Shown piece after piece: positions 36,774 to 45,696 of a DNA stretch of 64,000 nucleotides. Each line of letters begins with the position of its first letter. Position 1 is the stretch's first letter. Position numbers and translations under genes: made by a program. The notes beneath the pieces were generated by a model. It was not told where the DNA came from and did not search any database. It saw only the letters and a list, made by a program, of their open reading frames with translations. Origin of the DNA: Sphingobium sp. D43FB (lineage in GTDB: Bacteria > Pseudomonadota > Alphaproteobacteria > Sphingomonadales > Sphingomonadaceae); assembly GCF_002312805.1 (NCBI RefSeq), contig NZ_NMUA01000001.1:248001-312000 (forward strand). Reading direction: 5' to 3'.

Positions 36774-37838
36774 ATGGCAATCGAAAAGGGCAGAGGCGCG
36801 ACCGTCAACGGCGAAAGCCAACGCTTCAACCTGCCGCAGCGATCGGTGGACGGCGACTGGCTCGATCTGGCCATGCAGGAAGGCGCGCTCCCGCGACTCC
36901 GCACCGAAGTCACGGTCGAACGGCCGCGCACCATCATCGCCCGCAATGCCTCACCCGACATCGGCTTCGATCGCTCGATCAACGCCTATCGCGGCTGCGA
37001 GCATGGCTGCATCTATTGTTACGCGCGGCCGAGCCACGCCTATCATGACCTGTCGCCGGGGCTGGATTTCGAAACCAAACTGTTCGCCAAGCCCGACGCC
37101 GCCGCTTTGCTGCGGGCCGAGTTGGGCAGGAAAAATTACAGCGTCGCGCCGATCGCGATGGGCACCAATACCGATCCCTATCAACCGATCGAGAAGGATT
37201 GGCGGATCACGCAGCAAGTGCTGGAGGTGCTGGTCGAAACGCGGCACCCGACCTTCATCACGACCAAGTCCGACCGCATCCTGCGCGACATCGACCTGCT
37301 CGCGGACCTGGCGCGCGACAATCTGGTGGCGGTGATGCTCTCCGTCACCACGCTCGACCCCAAGGTCGCCCGCACACTGGAGCCGCGCGCGCCGCACCCG
37401 GAACGGCGGCTGGAAGCGATCGCGCAACTGGCGCAAGCGGGCATTCCCGTGACAGCCAATATGTCGCCGATCATTCCGGCCATCAACGACCATGAAATCG
37501 AAAGCGTGGTCGCCCGTGTCGCCGCGGCAGGCGCGCGAGACGTCAACTACATCCTCGTCCGCCTGCCCCATGAGGTGGCACCACTATTTCGCGCCTGGCT
37601 CGATGCGCATCATCCCGACCGCGCGGCCAAGGTGATGGCCATCATCCGCAACCTGCGCGGCGGGCGCGACAATGACCCTAATTTCGGCAGCCGGATGCGC
37701 GGCCAAGGGGTATGGGCCGATCTGATCCGAAGCCGCTTCGTCAAGGCGCGGCGAAAGGCGGGCTTTGGCGACGAGCGGCTGACCTTGCGCACCGACCTGT
37801 TCCACCCACCCGAAGGCGCGCAGCCGCGGCTCTTCTGA
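36774..37838 (+). CDS. PA0069-family radical SAM protein (SPL-like)
   Basis: The 354-residue protein has the 4Fe-4S triad in GCEHGCIYCYARP (C-x3-C-x2-C), preceded by INAYRG, the hallmark of the PA0069/Rv2578c radical SAM group related to spore photoproduct lyase. FITTKSDRILRDIDLL and MSPIIPAIND are conserved later. Substrate unknown; DNA or RNA repair is often suggested but unproved. I start at ATG 36774, the group's usual N-terminus. Its stop abuts the dnaE stop with no gap. Confidence 0.9.
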   Translation: MAIEKGRGATVNGESQRFNLPQRSVDGDWLDLAMQEGALPRLRTEVTVERPRTIIARNASPDIGFDRSINAYRGCEHGCIYCYARPSHAYHDLSPGLDFETKLFAKPDAAALLRAELGRKNYSVAPIAMGTNTDPYQPIEKDWRITQQVLEVLVETRHPTFITTKSDRILRDIDLLADLARDNLVAVMLSVTTLDPKVARTLEPRAPHPERRLEAIAQLAQAGIPVTANMSPIIPAINDHEIESVVARVAAAGARDVNYILVRLPHEVAPLFRAWLDAHHPDRAAKVMAIIRNLRGGRDNDPNFGSRMRGQGVWADLIRSRFVKARRKAGFGDERLTLRTDLFHPPEGAQPRLF

Positions 37839-40800
37839 TCAGCCGACCAACCGCATGCCCGACCGGCGGGTGCGCGTCTTATAGCCGTCCGCCTTCACGT
37901 CCATCCGCTCGAAGCGATGGATGGTCAGACCCCGGATAGCCCCGATCGCATCGACCTGATCCGCCCCCAGGCTGAACCTGTCGCCCAGGAAGACGCGCGC
38001 CGCCTGGCCATCGCTGACCGGCGCGCGCAGGAAAATTTCGCTGCGGCCGCCCTCGGCCTGCCCTAATATCTCGGCCAGCTTGGCAACCGCCTCGGCCGTT
38101 TCCACATCGACCGTCAATTCCATGCGCGAAGCACTGGCGATCTGGCGGAAGGGTTCGACGCCGCGCACCGTGACGCGCGGGGTTTCCTCGCCCGGCAGCC
38201 GATCCAGTTCGACGACCAGCAGGGCGCAATCACCGTCGCGCGCCAATTCCTCGATCGCCTTGCACGCATCCTCTTCGAAACAACTGGCCTGAAACTGGCC
38301 GCTACTGTCGGAGAAGGTCGCATTGGCATAACGCGCACCGCGCTTGGTTTCGCGCCAGCGCACATCTTCCACCATGGCCGCCATGATGGTCATCACCCGG
38401 CCTTCCTCGTTCGGCATGCCCACCGGCTGCTGACAGACCGCGCCATAGCTGCGCGCGCCACGCGCATCCGCCAGATGGCGGTAGCGATCGACCGGATGAG
38501 CGGAGAAATAGAAGCCGAACGCTTCCTTTTCCTGCGCCATGCGATCCGACACGGTCCAGGCCTGATGCGGCGGAATCCGGACATCGGCATGGGGCGTCTC
38601 AACGTCGCCGAACAGGCCACCCTGCCCGCTCTCACGCGCCTGCGCCGCACTGACACCAACGGCCAAGATCGTTTCTGCGGCAGCATGGACCCCGGCGCGG
38701 TCGGGATGCACATCATCGAACGCCCCCGCCGCCGCCAGGCTTTCCAACTGCCGCCGGTTGAGCAGGCGCGGTTCGATGCGGTCGGCAAAATCATCCAGCG
38801 ATTTGAAAGGCCCGGCCGCATCGCGCTCCGCGACCAACTGGTCCATCGCCTTCTCGCCCACGCCTTTGAGGCCACCCAGCGCATAGCGCACGGCAAAGCC
38901 CAAACGCGGGTCTTCGCCTTCATAAGGGACAGCCTCGACCGAAAAGTCCGCCTGGCTTCGGTTGATGTCGGGCGCAAGGCAGGTCAGCCCCATGCGCCGC
39001 ATATCATCGACGAAGATCGTCAGCTTGTCGGTCAGATGAATATCGAAAGCCATCGACCCGGCGTAGAATTCCGCTGGATAATGCGCCTTGAGCCAGGCCG
39101 TCTGATAAGCGAGCAGCGCATAGGCGGCGGCATGGCTCTTGTTGAAGCCATAGCCCGCGAATTTGTCGATCAAATCGAACAGTTCGTTCGCCTTAGCCTT
39201 GGGAATTTCGCTCTTGGCGGCGCAGCCCTCGACGAAACGCGAGCGCTGCGCGTCCATCTCCGCCTTGACCTTCTTGCCCATGGCGCGGCGCAACAGGTCG
39301 GCGTCGCCCAGACTATAGCCCGCCAATATCTGCGCGGCCTGCATCACCTGTTCCTGATAGACGAAGATGCCATAGGTTTCTTCGAGGATCGGTTTCAGCA
39401 ATATGTGGGGATATTCGATCGCCTCCTGCCCGTTCTTGCGGCGGCCAAACATGGGAATATTGTCCATCGGGCCGGGCCGGTAGAGTGAGACGAGCGCGAT
39501 GATGTCGCCGAAATTGGTCGGTCGGACCGCGGCGAGCGTCTTGCGCATGCCTTCGGATTCCAACTGGAACACGCCGACCGTGTCGCCACGCTGGAGCAGG
39601 TCGTAGACCGCGCTATCGTCCCAGGCGAGCGTATCGAGATCGACCGTCACCCCGCGCGCCGCCAGCAACTGGACAGCCTTTTGCAGCACCGACAGCGTCT
39701 TCAACCCCAGAAAATCGAACTTTACGAGGCCTGCGCCTTCGACATATTTCATGTCGAACTGGGTGACGGGCATGTCGGATCGAGGGTCGCGATAGAGCGG
39801 CACGAGCTGCTGCAAGGGCCGGTCGCCGATCACCACGCCCGCTGCATGGGTGGAACTGTGGCGCGGGAAGCCCTCCAGCTTCATCGCATAGTCGATCAGC
39901 CGTTTGACCTGCGCATCATTGTCATACTCGGCGCGGAACTCGGCAACGCCGTTCAACGAGCGTTCCAGGGTCCAGGGGTCGGTCGGGTGGTTCGGCACCA
40001 GCTTGGCAAGGCGATCGACCTGGCCATAGCTCATCTGGAGCACGCGGCCGGTGTCCTTGAGCACGGCGCGGGCCTTCAATTTTCCGAACGTGATGATCTG
40101 CGCGACATGGTCGACGCCATATTTTTGCTGGACGTAGCGGATCACCTCGCCACGTCGGGTTTCGCAAAAGTCGATGTCGAAGTCGGGCATCGACACACGT
40201 TCAGGGTTCAGGAAGCGTTCGAACAGCAAGCCCAGTTGCAGCGGATCGAGGTCCGTGATCAGCAGCGCCCATGCCACGACCGACCCGGCACCCGAACCAC
40301 GGCCCGGACCCACCGGAATATCATGATCCTTCGCCCATTTGATGAAGTCGGCGACGATCAGGAAATAGCCGGGAAAGCCCATCTGGATGATGATGTCCGT
40401 CTCGAACTGGAGCCGGTCCAAATAGGGCTGACGGGCGGCACTGTCGATGATACCGAGTTTGGCGAGCCGCGCGTCGAGGCCAGCGCTCGCCAAGTCGCGC
40501 AGCATCCGCGCTTCGCCCTCAATGTCACCTGCCAAACTCGGAAGGATCGGCTTGCGCTTGGGCGCGGCGACGGCACAGCGTTGCGCCACGACCAAAGTGT
40601 TGGCGAGCGCTTCGGGCAGATCCTCGAACAGCCGCTTCATCTCGCCTGTCGGTTTCATCCAGGCGTCGGGCGAACTGGTGCGCCGGTCGGGCATATCGAC
40701 ATAGGCGCTGTCGGCGATGCAGAGCATGACGTCATGCGCCGCGTGGAAATGCGGCTCGGTAAAGCAGGTCGGATTGGTCGCTACCAAAGGAAGGTCGCGC

Positions 40801-41384
40801 GCATAGGCCAGATCGAGCAGATGCGGTTCGGCCTTGCCCTCGACGGGGTCGAGACGACGACAGAGTTCGATATAGAGCCGGTCGGGAAATAGTGCCTGCA
40901 GCCGGTCGGCATAGGCGAAGGCCGCGTCGGGCTGATCCTCGGCGAAGAGGCGGGCCAACGCCCCCTCCCCGCCTGCGGTCAGCGCGATCAAGCCCTCGGT
41001 GCGGCCCTCCAACACGTCGAGGCCGACATGGGGCACTTCTTCCAAGGGCCGGTCGAGATGCGCCATCGAAACGAGCGCGCAGAGATTGTCATAGCCCGTC
41101 GCATCCTGCGCATAGAGGGCGAGCCAGTCGTGGACCGCCGACGCATTGGCCGGACGGCCGGGCCGCAAGATGCCGAGCATGGCGCCGATGATCGGCTGCA
41201 CCCCGTCGCTCTTGCAGGCGTCCGAAAAGGCCATCGAGCCATAAAGGCCGTTACGGTCGGTGATGGCGGCGGCGGGAAAGCCCAGCGCCTTGGCCTGTTT
41301 GGCGATGACCTTGGGATCGATCGCGCCTTCCAGCATGGTGTAGGAGGAGAATATGCGGAGGGGAACGAAAGCGGCATGAGGCAT
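37839..41384 (-). CDS. dnaE: DNA polymerase III alpha subunit
   Basis: The 1181-residue replicative polymerase has an N-terminal PHP domain (FVPLRIFSSYTMLEGAIDP; about 1-270), palm/fingers with catalytic aspartates in PDFDIDF near residue 400, HSSTHAAGVVI, a tandem helix-hairpin-helix region (about 830-900) and a C-terminal OB-fold (about 1000-1080). It is the DnaE1 type, of normal length. I start at ATG 41384; the frame runs 37 codons further upstream, but that part is not PHP-like. It is convergent with the radical SAM gene. Confidence 0.97.
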   Translation of the reverse strand: MPHAAFVPLRIFSSYTMLEGAIDPKVIAKQAKALGFPAAAITDRNGLYGSMAFSDACKSDGVQPIIGAMLGILRPGRPANASAVHDWLALYAQDATGYDNLCALVSMAHLDRPLEEVPHVGLDVLEGRTEGLIALTAGGEGALARLFAEDQPDAAFAYADRLQALFPDRLYIELCRRLDPVEGKAEPHLLDLAYARDLPLVATNPTCFTEPHFHAAHDVMLCIADSAYVDMPDRRTSSPDAWMKPTGEMKRLFEDLPEALANTLVVAQRCAVAAPKRKPILPSLAGDIEGEARMLRDLASAGLDARLAKLGIIDSAARQPYLDRLQFETDIIIQMGFPGYFLIVADFIKWAKDHDIPVGPGRGSGAGSVVAWALLITDLDPLQLGLLFERFLNPERVSMPDFDIDFCETRRGEVIRYVQQKYGVDHVAQIITFGKLKARAVLKDTGRVLQMSYGQVDRLAKLVPNHPTDPWTLERSLNGVAEFRAEYDNDAQVKRLIDYAMKLEGFPRHSSTHAAGVVIGDRPLQQLVPLYRDPRSDMPVTQFDMKYVEGAGLVKFDFLGLKTLSVLQKAVQLLAARGVTVDLDTLAWDDSAVYDLLQRGDTVGVFQLESEGMRKTLAAVRPTNFGDIIALVSLYRPGPMDNIPMFGRRKNGQEAIEYPHILLKPILEETYGIFVYQEQVMQAAQILAGYSLGDADLLRRAMGKKVKAEMDAQRSRFVEGCAAKSEIPKAKANELFDLIDKFAGYGFNKSHAAAYALLAYQTAWLKAHYPAEFYAGSMAFDIHLTDKLTIFVDDMRRMGLTCLAPDINRSQADFSVEAVPYEGEDPRLGFAVRYALGGLKGVGEKAMDQLVAERDAAGPFKSLDDFADRIEPRLLNRRQLESLAAAGAFDDVHPDRAGVHAAAETILAVGVSAAQARESGQGGLFGDVETPHADVRIPPHQAWTVSDRMAQEKEAFGFYFSAHPVDRYRHLADARGARSYGAVCQQPVGMPNEEGRVMTIMAAMVEDVRWRETKRGARYANATFSDSSGQFQASCFEEDACKAIEELARDGDCALLVVELDRLPGEETPRVTVRGVEPFRQIASASRMELTVDVETAEAVAKLAEILGQAEGGRSEIFLRAPVSDGQAARVFLGDRFSLGADQVDAIGAIRGLTIHRFERMDVKADGYKTRTRRSGMRLVG

Positions 41385-41512
41385 GGCCCCAATATGCACC
41401 TGCCGCGATTCGACGCCAGCCCCCTGCCCATCATTCTTCCAAATCGCACAATGATCTTGCCTTCGCGGCGTCCTGCTGGTCAAATTCCGCGACAAACAGG
41501 GAGAAGGCCATC

Positions 41513-42685
41513 ATGACGGACATGAACCCGGTTTCCACGCCCCCCGGACTGATCGACAGGGCGAAATCCATATTGATCAAACCCAAAAGCGAATGGGAAG
41601 TCATCGACGCCGAACCTGCCAGCATCGGCAGCATCTTCATCGGCTATGCGATGATCCTGGCCGCGATACCGCCGCTGGCCGGGCTGATTGGTGGCCAGAT
41701 GTTCGGCTATGGCGCGCTTGGCATAAGCTTTCGGCCATCGCTGGTCGGCGCCGTTGGCAGCGCCATTGCCCAATATGTCTTTTCACTGATCGGCCTGTTC
41801 GTGCTGGCCTGGCTTATCAACATGCTGGCACCCCGGTTCGGCGGCCAGAAGGATATGGTCAAGGCAGTCAAGGTGGCGGCCTATTCGGCGACGGCAAGTT
41901 GGCTGGCCGGAATATTCCTGCTGCTGCCGATGCTCGGCATATTGCGTATATTGGGGCTCTACAGCCTCTATCTCCTGTATCTCGGCTTGCCACGATTGAT
42001 GCGGGCACCAGCCGACAAAGCCATGCCTTATACGATCGTGACGATCGTCGCCGCCATATTGCTGTCGCTCCTTGCCGGTGCCGTCGCCGCGCCCTTTTCG
42101 CGATTTGCAGCGCCATCAGTGGGGGACTCCGCAGTCGATGGGCAAATGACCATTCCGGGTGTCGGCACGGTCGATCTCGGCAAGCTCGACGCCGCCGGCA
42201 AGAAGATGGAGGAAGCCGCGCGCAAGATGGAGGACGCGGCCAAGACTGGCGCGCCCGCCGTCGCCCTGTCCCCGTCCGCGCTGCAGGCGTTGTTGCCTGA
42301 ACGAATCGGTCGGTTCGAGCGGACCGAAATCGAGAGCGCGGGAATGGCTGGCGGCGCGCAGGCGAGCGCCCGCTATCAGGCAGGCGACGACGATATGAAG
42401 GTGGAAATCATCGACATGGCGGCGATGGGCGCGATGACCGGGATCGGCGCAGCGTTCAACGTCCAGTCCAACCGCGAAACAGCGACCGGCTATGAGCGTA
42501 CGCAGACGGTCGATGGACAGTTGGTCAACGAAAGCTGGGATAAGGAAAGCCGCGACGGCAAATATGCGACGAGCATCGCCAATCGCTTCATGCTGTCCGC
42601 CAGCGGCACCGTGGCCAATATCGACGAACTCAAGTCTGCAGTCCAGACGATCGGCCCGGAGAAGCTGGCCGCGATGGCGCAGTGA
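41513..42685 (+). CDS. Yip1-like membrane protein with C-terminal soluble domain
   Basis: In this 390-residue protein, residues 1-200 start with LIDRAKSILIKPKSEWEVID, typical of Yip1 domains, and hold about five transmembrane segments. Residues 205-390 are a soluble, Ala/Lys/Glu-rich region with an early helix (DAAGKKMEEAARKMEDAAK) and a second half rich in Gly/Ala and Thr. The C-terminal region is not one I recognise. Yip1-type bacterial proteins have no firm function. It ends in a bidirectional hairpin facing lolD. Confidence 0.75.
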   Translation: MTDMNPVSTPPGLIDRAKSILIKPKSEWEVIDAEPASIGSIFIGYAMILAAIPPLAGLIGGQMFGYGALGISFRPSLVGAVGSAIAQYVFSLIGLFVLAWLINMLAPRFGGQKDMVKAVKVAAYSATASWLAGIFLLLPMLGILRILGLYSLYLLYLGLPRLMRAPADKAMPYTIVTIVAAILLSLLAGAVAAPFSRFAAPSVGDSAVDGQMTIPGVGTVDLGKLDAAGKKMEEAARKMEDAAKTGAPAVALSPSALQALLPERIGRFERTEIESAGMAGGAQASARYQAGDDDMKVEIIDMAAMGAMTGIGAAFNVQSNRETATGYERTQTVDGQLVNESWDKESRDGKYATSIANRFMLSASGTVANIDELKSAVQTIGPEKLAAMAQ

Positions 42686-42694
42686 CAGACAAGG

Positions 42695-42718
42695 CGCGAC
42701 ATCCATGTTGGTGTCGCG
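42695..42718. terminator. Hairpin between convergent Yip1-like gene and lolD
   Basis: CGCGACA and TGTCGCG form a perfect 7-bp stem around a 10-base loop, flanked by complementary AAG/CTT. It lies in the 40-bp gap between convergent stops, which suggests a shared, imperfect terminator without a T-run. Confidence 0.5.
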
Positions 42719-42725
42719 GCTTGCC

Positions 42726-43403
42726 TTAATGTTGTTCGAGCCGTCCTTCATGCAGGCGAACCACCCGGTCCATCTTCTGCGCCAGCCGTTCATTATGCGT
42801 GGCGACCAGCGCGGCGGAGCCTTCGCCACGGACTAGCCCTAAAAATTCCGCAAGCACGATGTCGGCGGTGCGCTCGTCCAGATTGCCGGTCGGTTCGTCG
42901 GCCAGCACCAGCGCGGGGCGGTTGGCCAGCGCGCGGGCGACGGCGACGCGCTGCTGCTCGCCGCCTGACAATTGGCTGGGGCGATGATCGAGCCGGTGGC
43001 CGAGACCAAGCGCGGTCAGCAGCGATTCGGCACGCGCCTTGGCTGCACCCATGTCCACGTCGCGGATCACCTGCGGCAGGATCACATTTTCAGTTGCGTT
43101 GAAATCGGGCAGCAGATGGTGGAACTGATAGACGAAACCCAATGCGTCGCGACGCAGGCGGGTGCGGCCGTCATTGTCGAGCTTGGCCGCTTCCTCGCCG
43201 CCGATGCGGATCGAACCATCGAAGCCACCCTCCAGCAGGCCGACGGCCTGGAGCAGCGTCGATTTGCCCGACCCCGATGGCCCAAGCAAAGCCACGATCT
43301 CGCCCGGCCCCACATTGAGGTCGACGCCGCGCAGCACGTCGATAGTGACGCCGCCCTGGGTGAAGCTGCGGGTGAGGCCCGTGACCTTCAATATGTCATT
43401 CAT
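42726..43403 (-). CDS. lolD: Lipoprotein-releasing system ATP-binding protein LolD
   Basis: The 225-residue ABC ATPase powers extraction of outer-membrane lipoproteins from the inner membrane. Walker A is GPSGSGKST, the signature [15 protein letters not shown], Walker [14 protein letters not shown] start at ATG 43403, so the first 8 bases overlap the lolC 3' end; a 20-codon longer frame reads deeper into lolC. lolC and lolD form a two-gene operon. Confidence 0.95.
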   Translation of the reverse strand: MNDILKVTGLTRSFTQGGVTIDVLRGVDLNVGPGEIVALLGPSGSGKSTLLQAVGLLEGGFDGSIRIGGEEAAKLDNDGRTRLRRDALGFVYQFHHLLPDFNATENVILPQVIRDVDMGAAKARAESLLTALGLGHRLDHRPSQLSGGEQQRVAVARALANRPALVLADEPTGNLDERTADIVLAEFLGLVRGEGSAALVATHNERLAQKMDRVVRLHEGRLEQH

Positions 43404-44646
43404 AGCGCAGCACCTGGACCGGATCGGTATTGGCGGCCTTGAAGGCCGGATAAAGGGTAGCAAGGAAGCTGAACACCAGCGCCATGATGCAGATGCTGGC
43501 GATCTCCACCGGATCAGGCTGCGATGGCAGTTCGGTCAGGAAGCGGATCGAGGGATCCCAGAGATTTTGCCCCGTCACGAACTGGATCGCGTTGACGATC
43601 CCCTGGCGGAAGAAGAGGAAAGTGAAGCCCAGCACCATGCCCGCCACCATGCCCAGCGTGCCGATGGTGACGCCGACGGTCATGAAGATCTTGACCAGGC
43701 CGATCCGGCTGGCCCCCATCGTCCGCAGGATGGCGATGTCGCGCGTCTTGGCGCGGACCAGCATGATGAGCGAGGAAAGGATATTGAACACGGCGACCAG
43801 CACGATGATCGACAGGACGACGAACATCGCGATGCGCTCGACAGCCAGTGCCTCGAACAGCGAAGCGTTCATCTGTCGCCAGTCGGTGACGACAGCGCGC
43901 CCGGCGACTTTGCCAGCGAGCGGCTCCAATATCTGACCGACCCGATCGGCATCGACGGTTTCAACCTCGATCATGCCGACCACGTCGCCGAGCAGGAGCA
44001 GCGTCTGCGCATCCTCCATCGGCATGACGACGAACGCCTTGTCATAATCATAGACGCCCACTTCGAAGATGGCGGCGACCTGATAGGCGACCTGGCGCGG
44101 CACCGTGCCGAACGGGGTCGAGCGACCGGCCGGATTGATGATGGTCAGGCTGTCGCCCAACTGGATGCCGAGATTTTCCGCCAGCCGCGAACCAATGCCG
44201 ATCCGGCTGCTATTGGCAGTCAGATTGTTGAGCGTCCCCGCCAGCACCTTGCCCTTGAGCGTCTTGTTGGTGCGGATGTCGGGCACCGTCATGCCACGCA
44301 CCAGCACGGCTTCGACCCGGCCGTTGAAGGTGGCGAGCAAGGGCTGCTCGATCATCGGCGTGGCGTTGGTGACGCCGGGCGTCGCTCTGGCCTGCGCCAG
44401 CACCGATTGCCAGTCCGGCAGACGACCGCCATAGCCCTGCACCACCGCATGGCCGTTCAGGCCGACGATCTTGTCGAACAGTTCAGCGCGGAAGCCGTTC
44501 ATGACGCTCATCACGATGATGAGCGCGGCGACACCGAGCATGACCGCGGCCAGGCTGATGCCGGCGACGAGGAAGATGAACCCTTCCCCCTTGCCGGGCA
44601 AAAGGTAGCGCTTGGCGATCATGCGTTCGTAGCGGGAAAGAATCAT
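43396..44646 (-). CDS. lolC: Lipoprotein-releasing system permease LolC/LolE (possible LolF type)
   Basis: The 416-residue inner-membrane permease starts [21 protein letters not shown], the LolC/E signature. It has one transmembrane segment near 20-45, a large periplasmic domain (about 50-260) and three C-terminal segments (about 265-405). Only one permease gene accompanies lolD, whereas E. coli has lolC and lolE. It may therefore work as a LolF-type homodimer; a second gene elsewhere is possible. It is the first gene of the lolC-lolD operon. Confidence 0.93.
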   Translation of the reverse strand: MILSRYERMIAKRYLLPGKGEGFIFLVAGISLAAVMLGVAALIIVMSVMNGFRAELFDKIVGLNGHAVVQGYGGRLPDWQSVLAQARATPGVTNATPMIEQPLLATFNGRVEAVLVRGMTVPDIRTNKTLKGKVLAGTLNNLTANSSRIGIGSRLAENLGIQLGDSLTIINPAGRSTPFGTVPRQVAYQVAAIFEVGVYDYDKAFVVMPMEDAQTLLLLGDVVGMIEVETVDADRVGQILEPLAGKVAGRAVVTDWRQMNASLFEALAVERIAMFVVLSIIVLVAVFNILSSLIMLVRAKTRDIAILRTMGASRIGLVKIFMTVGVTIGTLGMVAGMVLGFTFLFFRQGIVNAIQFVTGQNLWDPSIRFLTELPSQPDPVEIASICIMALVFSFLATLYPAFKAANTDPVQVLRYE

Positions 44647-44799
44647 GTGGCGCGGACGGCCTCTGTGGAAGGATAGGCTGATCGTCTAGGCATGGCGGGA
44701 CCGAACGGCAAGCATTGCCAGATTGTTGCATCACGGCCACAGGGCGCACCGCAAAATCACAGACGTCCGATTTTGCCCGTGACTCCGGCCCGCCGCAGT

Positions 44800-44965
44800 C
44801 GTAGCAAGACCCTAGAAGCACAGGTAAAAGGCCGTGGTTCAGGGATACTGCATCCCGCTTCGAGCTTAGGGGGCTGAGAAGCGGTTGAGGCAGACCAAGG
44901 GGGAGACGAGCAATCGTCTATGAAGCGCCCGGATCGTGAAAACACGATCCGGGCGCTTTTTATTT
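44800..44965 (+). ncRNA. Candidate structured small RNA upstream of hsp20
   Basis: On the + strand several stems follow each other: GGGAT/ATCCC (44842-44856), overlapping CCGCTTC/GAAGCGG (44855-44884), and AGACGA/TCGTCT closed by a GCAA tetraloop (44904-44919), then the strong terminator at 44923-44965. No + strand ORF explains this terminator. The 5' end is not determined; I place it near 44800 only as an estimate. I do not recognise it as SRP RNA, tmRNA, RNase P RNA or a tRNA. Confidence 0.45.
44923..44965 (+). terminator. Very strong Rho-independent terminator with no upstream coding gene
   Basis: Arms of 16 bases (AAGCGCCCGGATCGTG and CACGATCCGGGCGCTT) form a perfect stem with an AAAA loop, followed by TTTATTTG. 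On the + strand the nearest upstream feature is the start of the - strand lolC gene, so the transcript it ends is non-coding or unannotated. Confidence 0.9.
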
Positions 44966-45046
44966 GTCCTTCGCGCCCAACGATCGCCATTGGACAAAAG
45001 GTCCAAGGTCGGCATTTTTCCGCGCGCGCCATGCCCGTTTCGCCCC

Positions 45047-45074
45047 CTTGAAACCGTCGGGCTCAAAACCATAT
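45047..45074 (+). promoter_or_regulatory. Sigma-32 (RpoH)-like heat-shock promoter for hsp20
   Basis: CTTGAAA at 45047-45053 matches the -35 heat-shock consensus. AACCATAT at 45067-45074 matches six of eight positions of the E. coli -10 CCCCATNT, with a 13-base spacer, within the accepted range. A start site near 45081 gives a leader of about 90 bases. Confidence 0.65.
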
Positions 45075-45110
45075 CCACGCTGTCCAGCCGCCTTATGGGG
45101 TTGGGCGCAG

Positions 45111-45171
45111 TATCGCCGGACGCCTGTTTCGGGTCCGGCCCGTTCATTTTGCTCTTTGGGAGATTATGACA
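45111..45171 (+). promoter_or_regulatory. Candidate ROSE-like RNA thermometer in the hsp20 leader
   Basis: A first hairpin pairs GCCGGAC (45115-45121) with GTCCGGC (45133-45139). A second (45145-45168) pairs CAU with AUG, passes two U-U mismatches, then pairs U-A, bulges one G, and pairs CUC with the GAG of the Shine-Dalgarno GGGAG. A UUGCUC segment opposite the ribosome site, U-U pairs and an extra G are the known hallmarks of ROSE thermometers ahead of alphaproteobacterial small heat-shock genes. Confidence 0.6.
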
Positions 45172-45639
45172 ATGCGTGCATTTGACCTTACCCCCTATCG
45201 CCGTTCCACCGTGGGTTTCGATCGTCTGTTCGACCTGATCGAAAACAACGCCCGGTTGAGCCAAGGTGACAATTATCCCCCGTTCAACATCGAGCGCCTG
45301 TCGGAGGATCGCTATCGCGTGACGCTGGCCGTTGCCGGTTTTCGTCCCGATGAGATCGACATCACCGCGCAGCAAAACCTGCTCCAGGTGATCGGTCGCA
45401 AGGATGAAGGGTCGGCATCGGATCGGTCCAAATATCTGCATGTCGGCATCGCCAATCGCAGCTTCGAGCGGCGGTTCGAACTCGCCGATTTCGTGCGGGT
45501 GGAAAAGGCGGATCTGGCCGATGGCCTGCTGGTGATCGACCTGTTGCGCGAAGTGCCCGAAGCGATGAAGCCCAAGAAGATCGCTATAAATGGCGGTCAG
45601 CTTGTGGAGATCACCGCCAAGGACCGCGACGCCGCCTGA
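45172..45639 (+). CDS. Hsp20 family small heat-shock protein (IbpA-like)
   Basis: The 155-residue chaperone holds unfolding proteins for refolding. It begins MRAFDLTPYRRSTVGFDRLFDLI, the IbpA-type N-terminus. The alpha-crystallin domain spans about residues 35-130 (NIERLSEDRYRVTLAVAGF, ADLADGLLVIDLLREVPE). I prefer ATG 45172, nine bases after GGGAG; the ATG at 45166 is only three bases after it. A heat-shock promoter and an RNA thermometer candidate precede it, and a strong terminator follows. Confidence 0.93.
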   Translation: MRAFDLTPYRRSTVGFDRLFDLIENNARLSQGDNYPPFNIERLSEDRYRVTLAVAGFRPDEIDITAQQNLLQVIGRKDEGSASDRSKYLHVGIANRSFERRFELADFVRVEKADLADGLLVIDLLREVPEAMKPKKIAINGGQLVEITAKDRDAA

Positions 45640-45663
45640 GCGGTGGAATGACGTAAGCCTGTG

Positions 45664-45696
45664 GGGCGCGGCCTTTGCGAAGGCCGCGCCCTTTTC
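45664..45696 (+). terminator. Rho-independent terminator after hsp20
   Basis: GGGCGCGGCCTT and AAGGCCGCGCCC form a perfect 12-bp stem with a 4-base loop followed by TTTTC. It ends at the first base of the convergent kup stop codon, so it separates the two transcripts. Confidence 0.9.

Larger units (their letters stand above)
44647..45046 (+). other. Gene-free stretch between lolC and the hsp20 promoter
   Basis: About 400 bp with no convincing protein gene. It contains the candidate structured RNA and terminator described separately. The short ATG frame at 44920 runs through the terminator hairpin and is rejected as coding. The lolC promoter must also lie here, on the - strand. Confidence 0.6.

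Noticed and set aside
39681..40892. 403-codon ORF antisense to dnaE
   Set aside because: It lies within the polymerase catalytic region and has the antisense-type composition.
44837..44860. GGTTC segment that could suggest a tRNA T-loop
   Set aside because: No acceptor stem, anticodon stem or GGTTCGANTCC motif surrounds it.
44920..45060. Short ATG reading frame between the RNA candidate and hsp20
   Set aside because: It reads straight through the perfect terminator hairpin and has no ribosome site at proper spacing or recognisable product.
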